Shown: one piece after another, positions 58,255 through 64,000 of the stretch
Numbering within the stretch: the stretch's first letter is position 1
Layout of the letters: every line of letters starts with the position of its first letter
NCBI RefSeq assembly: GCF_024494355.1
Contig: NZ_JAKNQY010000025.1
Span: forward strand, 1-64,000
Direction: 5' to 3'
Length of the DNA: 64,000 bases
Source of the DNA: Pseudomonas sp. Q11
GTDB taxonomy: Bacteria; Pseudomonadota; Gammaproteobacteria; Pseudomonadales; Pseudomonadaceae
Program-made: the position numbers and the translations under genes
The notes under the pieces: generated by a model
Databases searched by the model: none
Seen by the model: the letters and a program-made list of their open reading frames with translations, nothing else
Told to the model about the DNA's origin: nothing

Positions 58255-58339
58255 GTGGGAGCAAGGCTTGCCCGCGATGCAGGCACCTCGGTCCCCCTGA
58301 AACCGTGTCGCCTGCATCGCGGGCAAGCCTTGCTCCCAC
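58255..58339. repeat. REPIN before opmQ 3' end
   Basis: GTGGGAGCAAGGCTTGCCCG arms with the same inner ACCTCGGTCC...CTGAAACCG sequence as 57406-57488. In the 520-bp gap 57872-58391, the part 58099-58254 has no recognisable feature. Confidence 0.85.
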
Positions 58340-58391
58340 AGGGATAACCCTGGCCACACTGTATGACTGGGTTTGAGGACGCGGGCGTGGC

Positions 58392-59786
58392 CTACATCAC
58401 CCGCCAACCCCCACCCAACGCCTTGTACAACGCCACGCTCGCCTGCACCCGCGCCAATCGCAATTGCACGTTCATGTCCTGGGCGGCGTACAGCGTGCGT
58501 TGGGTTTCCAGCACGGTGAGCAGGTCTTCGGCGCCGGCCTGATAACGGCTCTGGGCGATGTCGAATGCGCTCTGGGCGTGGTGAAGTTCTTCGCTTTGCC
58601 ACTGCCGCTGTTGGTCGAGCCCATGGATGCCGTTCAGGGCTTTTTCGACGTCGGCGAAGCCGTTGATGATGGCGGCGCGGTAGAGCTCCAGCAGTTCCTG
58701 CTGGCGCGCGGTGGCTCGGTCGCGTTCGGCGCTCAGGCGGCCGTTGTTGAAGATCGGCGCGGCCAGACCTGCCGTGAGGTTGTAGACGTTGTTGCGCAGC
58801 AACTGGTCGGCAATGTCGGCGCCGGTCGCCAGGCTCAGGCCCAGGGTCATGGAGGGCAGCATGGCCGCGCGGGCTACGCTGATGTCGGCCTGGGCGGCGG
58901 CGAGGCGGGCTTCGGCGGCGGCGATGTCGGGGCGGCGACTGAGCAGGTCGCTGGGCAGCCCGGCGTTGATGGCGGGCCAGTGCAAACGGTCGAAACTTTC
59001 ATCGTCGAGTGTGACCGACTGCACCGGTTGCCCCAGCAGCGCCGCCAGGGTGATCAGGGCTTCCTGGGCTTGCTGCTGCACTTGAGGCAATCTGCGCTGT
59101 TGGGCCGCCACCAGGCTTTTTTGCTGGGACAACTCCAGGGCTGTAGCACTGCCGGCGTCGTAGCGGGTTTGTACCAGATCGAGCACGCTCTGGGCGTTGG
59201 TCAGGTTCAGCTCGGCGATGCGTTGCTGTTCGCGCAGGGACAGCGCCTGGGTGTAGCTGTTGGCGACAGCGCTGAGCAGGGTCAGCTCCACGGTCGCCCG
59301 GTCGAACTCACTGGCCGACAGACTGCTCAGTGCGCTGTCCCGGGCCGCCCGTTTGCCGCCCCAGAAATCCAGCTCATAGCTGGCGCTGAGGTGGGCATCG
59401 TAATAGTCGATGGTGCGATTGTCCCGATTGACGTCCAGTTGGCTGTAACCCTTGCCGCGCAACAATTCCTGGCGAGTGCCATTGAGCCCGGCCGTGATCT
59501 GTGGCAGCAGCGGAGCGCCGGCGATTACCGCGCCGGCCCGGGCCTGGCGTACCCGGGCCATGGCAGCGGCCAGGTCGTGGCTGTCCAGGCGCGCTTGTTC
59601 GATCAAGCGGTTCAATTGCGCACTGCCAAATTGCGTCCACCATTGCTGGTTATCGGTTCGAGCAGTGGCGGTGTCGAAACTCTGCCAGGCCGGTGGCGGC
59701 TGGATGCCGCTGTCCGGTGCCGGCGCGGGGGTGCCGCAGGCGGCCAGCAACAGGCCGGCGGCCAGGAGGGTCAGGTGCGCTTTCAT
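58392..59786 (-). CDS. opmQ: OpmQ, outer-membrane efflux lipoprotein
   Basis: Product of 464 residues, a TolC/OprM-family outer-membrane factor. The lipobox LLLAAC gives Cys17 as the lipid-modified residue. The two homologous halves carry the long helical hairpins (LAAAMARVRQARAGAVIAG and later DLLSRRPDIAAAEARLAAAQ). It forms the outer-membrane channel of the PvdRT-OpmQ pump, which recycles and exports pyoverdine. It is the last gene of the pvdR-pvdT-opmQ operon. The start at 59786 is set by the lipoprotein signal; the gap to pvdT is only 10 nt. Confidence 0.92.
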   Translation of the reverse strand: MKAHLTLLAAGLLLAACGTPAPAPDSGIQPPPAWQSFDTATARTDNQQWWTQFGSAQLNRLIEQARLDSHDLAAAMARVRQARAGAVIAGAPLLPQITAGLNGTRQELLRGKGYSQLDVNRDNRTIDYYDAHLSASYELDFWGGKRAARDSALSSLSASEFDRATVELTLLSAVANSYTQALSLREQQRIAELNLTNAQSVLDLVQTRYDAGSATALELSQQKSLVAAQQRRLPQVQQQAQEALITLAALLGQPVQSVTLDDESFDRLHWPAINAGLPSDLLSRRPDIAAAEARLAAAQADISVARAAMLPSMTLGLSLATGADIADQLLRNNVYNLTAGLAAPIFNNGRLSAERDRATARQQELLELYRAAIINGFADVEKALNGIHGLDQQRQWQSEELHHAQSAFDIAQSRYQAGAEDLLTVLETQRTLYAAQDMNVQLRLARVQASVALYKALGGGWRVM

Positions 59787-59796
59787 AGATTGACGT

Positions 59797-61767
59797 TCAT
59801 TCACTGGTGAGGGCCGCGACCGGGTCGAGGCGAGCCGCCTTGCGGGCCGGCATGAAACCGAAGACAACGCCGGTGACCAGGGCGCAGCCGAAGGCGCCGA
59901 ACACCGCCAGCCATTCAAAGGCCACGGCGATCTTGCCCAGCAGCAACGCACCGCCCACCAGCAGGGCCAGGCCGATGCCGGCCAGCCCGCCGACCACGGA
60001 GAGCATCACCGCTTCGGTGAGGAACTGGCGCAGGATGTCCCGCTGGCGAGCGCCGGTGGCCATGCGGATGCCGATCTCGCGAGTCCGCTCGCGCACGGTC
60101 ATGAGCATGATGTTCATCACGCCGATGCCACCCACCAGCAGCGAAATCGCGGCAATGGCACCGAGCATCAGCGACAGTGTGCCCTGGGTGCGCGCCTCGG
60201 CCTGAATCATCGCGGCGTTGTTGGTCAGTTCGAAATCCTGCTTGCCGTCGTGCAGGCGCAACAGCGTCCGCGAGACGGCTTGCTCGGCCTGCTTGACCTT
60301 GCCGGCGTCCTTGGCAGCGATCACCACGTACTCGGGATGCCGCGTGCCGAACAGCCGCACGCTGGCGGCGGAGTAGGGCACGGCGATGCGGTTGTCGGCG
60401 TCCGAATCCCCGGAGCTGGCACCTTTCTCGGCCAGCACACCGACCACTTGGAACGGCACGTTCTCGATCAGGATGTAGCGACCAATGGGGTCGGCGACAT
60501 CCTTGAGCAGTTTCTGCCGGACCCTGTGGCCGATCACCGCCACTGCCGCCGCGCTGCGTTCATCGGCCTCGCTGAAGTAGCTGCCCTGGGCCACCGGCCA
60601 ATTGAAGATGGTCGGGAAGTTCGTGTCGTTGCCACCCACGTAGCTGGTGTGGTCGAGGTTGCCGAAGCGCACGCTGGCGTCGGCGCCGTTGACCGGCATG
60701 ATGCGCTGCACCTCGGGCAGGGCGGCGAGGGCGGTCAGGTCGTGTTCGCTGATGATGCCCTTGGCGGCGCGCGGGGTGGGCGCGGTACCGTTGAGGTAGA
60801 TGATGTTCGAGCCGAAGGCGCCCATCTGGGCCATGACCTGGCGCTTGCTGCCTTCGCCCACCGCCAGCATCACCACCACCGAGGCCACGCCGATGACAAT
60901 GCCCAGCAGCGTCAGGGCGGTGCGGAAGCGATTGATCCACATCACCCGCCACGCCGCTTGCACGGCGTCGAACAGTTCGCCTTTCCAGGCGCCGTTGTGT
61001 TCGCTGCCGGCGCTCAGGCGCTGGCGCAGGTCCACGGCTTGCAGCGCCTTAGGGTTGGCTGGCACGTCGTGCGGCAAAGAGCCGGCGCTGTCGCTGATGA
61101 TCAGCCCGTCGCGAATCTCAATAATGCGTTTGGCTCGCGCCGCCACCTCGCGATCGTGGGTGATCAGGATCACCACATGACCCTGGCTCGCCAGTTCGTC
61201 GAGCAGCGCCATGACCTCGATGCCGCTCTGACTGTCGAGGGCGCCGGTGGGTTCGTCGGCGAGGATGATGTGGCCGCCGTTCATCAAGGCCCGGGCAATT
61301 GACACCCGTTGCTGCTGGCCGCCGGACAGTTGATGAGGGCGGTTGCCGGTGCGGCTGGCCAGACCCAGGCGTTCAAGCAGGGCGCTGGCGCGGGCGTGGC
61401 GCTCGGCGGCCGAGGTACCGGCGTAGATGGCCGGCATTTCGACGTTCTCCTGGGCGGTGCCGGAGGGGATCAGGTGATAGCCCTGGAATACAAACCCGAA
61501 CGCTTCGCGCCGCAGCCAGGCCAGTTCATCACTGCCCAGGCGAGCGACGTCTTCGCCGGCAAACCGGTATTCGCCGCTGGTGGGGCGATCAAGGCAGCCG
61601 AGGATGTTCATCAGCGTCGATTTTCCGGAGCCGGACGCCCCGACAATCGCCAGGAATTCCCCTGCGTGAATGGACAAGTCGATGCCGCGCAGCACCTCCA
61701 CCCGCGGGCTGTCGCCACCGCCGTAGGCCTTGCGAATGTCCCGCAGTTCGATCAGGGGCGTGTCCAT
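59797..61767 (-). CDS. pvdT: PvdT, MacB-type ABC permease/ATPase
   Basis: Product of 656 residues. The N-terminal ATPase has Walker [10 protein letters not shown] at 43-51, signature LSGGQQQR near 146 and Walker [10 protein letters not shown] near 170. Then come a first membrane helix near 280, a large periplasmic domain and three C-terminal helices, the MacB arrangement. With PvdR and OpmQ it forms the tripartite pyoverdine efflux and recycling pump. It starts immediately after the pvdR stop, so translation is coupled. Confidence 0.93.
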   Translation of the reverse strand: MDTPLIELRDIRKAYGGGDSPRVEVLRGIDLSIHAGEFLAIVGASGSGKSTLMNILGCLDRPTSGEYRFAGEDVARLGSDELAWLRREAFGFVFQGYHLIPSGTAQENVEMPAIYAGTSAAERHARASALLERLGLASRTGNRPHQLSGGQQQRVSIARALMNGGHIILADEPTGALDSQSGIEVMALLDELASQGHVVILITHDREVAARAKRIIEIRDGLIISDSAGSLPHDVPANPKALQAVDLRQRLSAGSEHNGAWKGELFDAVQAAWRVMWINRFRTALTLLGIVIGVASVVVMLAVGEGSKRQVMAQMGAFGSNIIYLNGTAPTPRAAKGIISEHDLTALAALPEVQRIMPVNGADASVRFGNLDHTSYVGGNDTNFPTIFNWPVAQGSYFSEADERSAAAVAVIGHRVRQKLLKDVADPIGRYILIENVPFQVVGVLAEKGASSGDSDADNRIAVPYSAASVRLFGTRHPEYVVIAAKDAGKVKQAEQAVSRTLLRLHDGKQDFELTNNAAMIQAEARTQGTLSLMLGAIAAISLLVGGIGVMNIMLMTVRERTREIGIRMATGARQRDILRQFLTEAVMLSVVGGLAGIGLALLVGGALLLGKIAVAFEWLAVFGAFGCALVTGVVFGFMPARKAARLDPVAALTSE

Positions 61768-62919
61768 TCAACCTCCGCTGCCGACGGCCGGGCCGATCAG
61801 CACCCGGTCGCCTTCGCGCAGGCCGTCGAGAATTTCGGTACGCAGCCGATCGCTGACGCCGGTGCGAACAGTGCGCGGCTGGACCTCGCCATTGTCGGCC
61901 ACCACTTGCACTTGCCCGGCGTTGGCCTGCAACGCGGCGGTGGGAACGGTCAGCACATCGCGTGCCTGGGCGGCCACAAAAAACACCTGGGCGGTCATTT
62001 CGGTCATCAGGGCGCGGTCGGCGTTGTCCACATCCAGCAACACGGTGTAGAGCACCACCCGTTCACTGCCACTGCGCCCGCCGGTGAGGCTGCCGCCCTG
62101 GCTCGCTTCCAGCGGGCGCGGCGGCACCGGCAGGATCTGGCGCACGGTGCTGCTCCAGCGACGGGCCCCGCCGGCCAGAGTGGTGAAATACGCGGTCATG
62201 CCCGGCTTGACGTGGCCGATGTCCGCTTCCGAAACTTCAGCCCAGACGGTCATTGGTGACAGGCGGGCGATGCGCAGGATCAACGGAGTCTGCTGCTGGG
62301 CGTTGAGGGTCTGGCCTTCCCGGGCGCCAACGGCGACTACGGTGCCGCTCATGGGCGCGAAAATGCGCGTGTAGCCCAACTCGGCCTCGTCGCTGCGCAG
62401 GTTGGCCTGGGCCTGGCGGATCTGGGCCTGGAACATGTCGATGCGCGCCTGGGTCGCCCGCACCTCGGCCCGGGCGGTCTGTACGTCTTCCTCGCGGGTG
62501 GCGCCGCCGGCCTTGAGTTGCTGCTGGCGGCGGAATTTCTGCTGTGCCAGGTCGTGCTGGGCTCGTTGTTCCTGGAGCTGGGCCTTGAGGTTTTCAATGG
62601 AGAAGCGTCCGGCGTCCAGCTTGGCCTTCTGCGTGGAAGGATCGATCTCAACCAGCAATTGGCCTTCGCGAACTTCGTCGCCGGCTTCTACATGAATCTT
62701 GCGGATCTGCCCGGACGCCTGGGCGCCGACGTCCACGTAACGCCGCGGTTGCAGGGTGCCCAGGGCGGTGACGCTGTTTTCGATGTCGCCACGGGTGACG
62801 AGGGCGGTGGCCAGGGGGGCGCGGTGCGGCGCGACGGCTTGCCAGGCGGCGAAGGCCACGGCTGGGAGCAGGGCGAAGGTTAAAAGCCAGGCGCGTCGGG
62901 TAGGGCGGGGACGTTTCAT
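61768..62919 (-). CDS. pvdR: PvdR, periplasmic adaptor of the pyoverdine pump
   Basis: Product of 383 residues of the MacA/HlyD membrane-fusion family. A single N-terminal membrane segment (residues 8-28) is followed by a biotinyl-lipoyl domain (VGAQASGQIRKIHVEAGDEV), a long coiled coil (about 105-175) and beta-barrel domains. It links PvdT to OpmQ. Start 62919 (MKRPRPTRRAWLL) is chosen over a frame to 63072 that would run through the IS box. It is the first gene of the operon. Confidence 0.92.
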   Translation of the reverse strand: MKRPRPTRRAWLLTFALLPAVAFAAWQAVAPHRAPLATALVTRGDIENSVTALGTLQPRRYVDVGAQASGQIRKIHVEAGDEVREGQLLVEIDPSTQKAKLDAGRFSIENLKAQLQEQRAQHDLAQQKFRRQQQLKAGGATREEDVQTARAEVRATQARIDMFQAQIRQAQANLRSDEAELGYTRIFAPMSGTVVAVGAREGQTLNAQQQTPLILRIARLSPMTVWAEVSEADIGHVKPGMTAYFTTLAGGARRWSSTVRQILPVPPRPLEASQGGSLTGGRSGSERVVLYTVLLDVDNADRALMTEMTAQVFFVAAQARDVLTVPTAALQANAGQVQVVADNGEVQPRTVRTGVSDRLRTEILDGLREGDRVLIGPAVGSGG

Positions 62920-62986
62920 GCAGGGTTCCGGCCGGTGGTGTCGGGCCCGTTCCATGAGGGGCAGGGACGGGAGGCTGTTCTGGTAG

Positions 62987-63010
62987 ACGAGCGTGCCGAG
63001 CGGGAATTTA
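62987..63010 (-). promoter_or_regulatory. PvdS (IS) box of pvdRT-opmQ
   Basis: On the minus strand TAAAT, 16 bases beginning TCCCG, CGT: exact consensus, 67 bp before the pvdR ATG. Confidence 0.88.
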
Positions 63011-63025
63011 CTGGTGTGAACCACT

Positions 63026-63132
63026 TGTAGGCGCTGTCGAGCGAAGCGAGGCTGCGATCTTTTCCCGGACACTTGAGCCTCAAGCGAAAGATCAAAAGAT
63101 CGCAGCCTCGCTTCGCTCGACAGCTCCTACAG
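63026..63132. repeat. REPIN, TGTAGG-GCTGCGATC family
   Basis: Arms of the type GAGCGAAGCGAGGCTGCGATC and complement flank a spacer with GATCAAAAGATC, followed by a half element to about 63160. It separates the pvdR and fpvI promoters. The AT-rich rest of the 423-bp gap is the fpvI promoter region. Confidence 0.8.
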
Positions 63133-63230
63133 AGCCAGCGGGAGCAAGCTCCCTCGCCACAAAAGCAATACCTGGTGCCAGTAGAAATAAACGAATCAGC
63201 CTTAATACAAACCAAGGCTTTAAATCTATA

Positions 63231-63245
63231 TGAGAATTACTATAA
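63231..63245 (+). promoter_or_regulatory. Fur-box-like site upstream of fpvI
   Basis: TGAGAATTACTATAA matches 11 of 14 defined positions of the 7-1-7 Fur consensus, in a distinctly AT-rich stretch 97 bp before the fpvI ATG. It fits Fur control of this sigma factor gene. Confidence 0.6.
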
Positions 63246-63342
63246 ATTACGCAATGAAATCTGCCACTATCGTGCCATTGCCGATTTCAGGCACGCCGAT
63301 CTGGCACAGGGATAGCTGTCGCAGCCATTGCGCAGGGGAGTC

Positions 63343-63825
63343 ATGTTGGAAAACTACTATCGCGAGCTGGTGTGTTTCCTGAACGCCAGGCTAGGCAACC
63401 GCCAGGCGGCCGAGGATGTAGTGCATGACGCCTATGTGCGGGTGCTTGAGCGCGCCAGTGACACGCCCATCGAGCAGCCCCGGGCATTCTTGTACCGCAC
63501 CGCGCTGAACCTGGTGATCGACGGGCATCGGCGCAATACCCTGCGCCAGGTCGAATCCCTGGAGGTGCTGGACAGCGAAGAGCGTTTCTTCACGCCATCG
63601 CCCCATGCCAGCCTTGACCACGGTGAGCGCCTGGACATGCTCCAGCGCGCCCTGGCCGAATTGCCACCGCTGTGCCGTGAGAGTTTCCTGCTGCGCAAGC
63701 TTGAAGGCCTGTCCCACCCGCAAATCGCCGAACGCCTGGGCATTTCCCGGGCGCTGGTGGAAAAGCACATCGTCAACGCCATGAAGCATTGCCGCATTCG
63801 CGTGCGGCAGTGGGACGCGCATTAA
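63343..63825 (+). CDS. fpvI: ECF sigma factor FpvI
   Basis: Product of 160 residues, one more than P. aeruginosa FpvI as I recall it. Sigma region 2 is AAEDVVHDAYVRVLER with PRAFLYRTALNLVIDGHRR; region 4 is LSHPQIAERLGISRALVEKH. It belongs to the FecI-like iron-starvation sigma factors, which drive transcription of the ferripyoverdine receptor when the receptor is occupied. It is not PvdS, whose sequence differs. Start 63343 follows GGGGAG; a TTG 15 nt upstream is rejected. The pump operon is divergent, and no anti-sigma gene (fpvR) is adjacent on either side within the window. Confidence 0.88.
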   Translation: MLENYYRELVCFLNARLGNRQAAEDVVHDAYVRVLERASDTPIEQPRAFLYRTALNLVIDGHRRNTLRQVESLEVLDSEERFFTPSPHASLDHGERLDMLQRALAELPPLCRESFLLRKLEGLSHPQIAERLGISRALVEKHIVNAMKHCRIRVRQWDAH

Positions 63826-63850
63826 TTCGCCCACGCCGGTCGCATCACGG

Positions 63851-63874
63851 TAAATTTTTTTTCACTGTCCTCGT
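63851..63874 (+). promoter_or_regulatory. PvdS (IS) box of pvdA
   Basis: TAAAT, 16 bases (seven T first), CGT: exact consensus, 95 bp before the pvdA ATG and 25 bp after the fpvI stop. Confidence 0.85.
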
Positions 63875-63969
63875 TCCTCTCAACAGACGACTTGCCGGCT
63901 TGCCAAAGATCGGTCGGGTCACCCAGGCTTTTCGCGCCCTGTTGAGGGCCTCTCCAGAGGACACTGGAC

Positions 63970-64000
63970 ATGACACAGGCAATTGCTTCGCCCAACGTTC
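63970..64000 (+). CDS. pvdA: PvdA start, L-ornithine N5-oxygenase (partial)
   Basis: Only the first ten codons are in the window (MTQAIASPNV). They resemble the N terminus of PvdA, and the gene sits behind a perfect PvdS box next to fpvI. PvdA hydroxylates ornithine for the hydroxamate ligands of pyoverdine. The identification rests on a short stretch plus context. Confidence 0.7.
   Translation, partial: MTQAIASPNV

Noticed and set aside
58464-59810. 448-codon plus-strand frame opposite opmQ
   Set aside because: It is a shadow of the TolC-family gene on the minus strand.
62920-63072. Longer PvdR starting at 63072
   Set aside because: It would read through the perfect IS box; the start at 62919 gives the expected membrane anchor and length.
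63343-63825. Assignment of the sigma factor as PvdS
   Set aside because: The sequence is of the FecI/FpvI type, and its place beside pvdRT-opmQ fits FpvI; PvdS differs in length and motifs.

Overview
The window is Pseudomonas chromosome, almost certainly from the P. fluorescens group. It opens inside the 3' end of a Pseudomonas-type 5S rRNA gene, carries an RsmX-like Gac/Rsm small RNA, is GC-rich, and is littered with the REP/REPIN palindromes typical of fluorescent pseudomonads. From about 11.7 kb to the right edge it is a pyoverdine (siderophore) locus with the gene order of the P. aeruginosa pvd region, altered in several places.

Region 1 (1-8.8 kb) is mixed housekeeping and accessory DNA. 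It starts with a 5S tail, a 25-codon birA remnant joined to the 3' end of an IS66-family element, then a glutaredoxin-MauE membrane protein, an LprI-like protein, an SRPBCC protein, rsmX, an AraC regulator divergent from an SDR, a likely isonitrile hydratase and its divergent regulator (inhA/inhR), an epoxide-hydrolase-like enzyme, and a DUF6124 protein behind a structured leader. Region 2 (8.9-13.7 kb, minus strand) is a GH15 glucoamylase-like enzyme, an SDR, a JmjC/SCP2 two-domain protein and trans-aconitate methyltransferase. The JmjC/SCP2 gene has its own perfect PvdS-type iron-starvation (IS) box, TAAAT-N16-CGT.

Region 3 (13.8-43.6 kb) holds a type II thioesterase and two giant non-ribosomal peptide synthetases (4237 and 5004 residues, seven modules, terminal thioesterase), followed by an HSL-type hydrolase. 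Pocket residues read by eye give Ser, X, Ala/Gly, Gly, Thr, Ser, X. X occurs twice with the same pocket and is inferred to be hydroxyornithine, because pvdA begins at the right edge and two hydroxamates are needed for iron binding. The predicted tail is D-Ser, D-(acyl)OHOrn, Ala, Gly, D-aThr, Ser, (cyclo)OHOrn. The third adenylation domain carries an in-frame insertion of about 121 codons made of a REPIN flanked by expanded 15-nt repeats.

Region 4 (44-64 kb) is export, maturation, uptake and control. A TonB receptor with an FpvA-like N terminus and FhuA-like barrel, pvdE, a conventional fpvA, the pvdMNO operon, pvdP, a second DUF6124 gene with the same leader, the pvdR-pvdT-opmQ pump, fpvI and the first codons of pvdA. 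Perfect IS boxes precede pvdE, pvdM, pvdP, pvdR and pvdA, and variant boxes precede the thioesterase and first synthetase. Fur-box-like sites precede both receptors and fpvI. The acyl-ferribactin peptide is made in the cytoplasm, moved to the periplasm by PvdE, matured by PvdM, PvdN, PvdO and PvdP, exported or recycled by PvdRT-OpmQ, and re-imported by FpvA, which signals through FpvI. pvdF and fpvR, which lie in this block in P. aeruginosa, are not in the window; pvdL, pvdH and pvdS are also absent.
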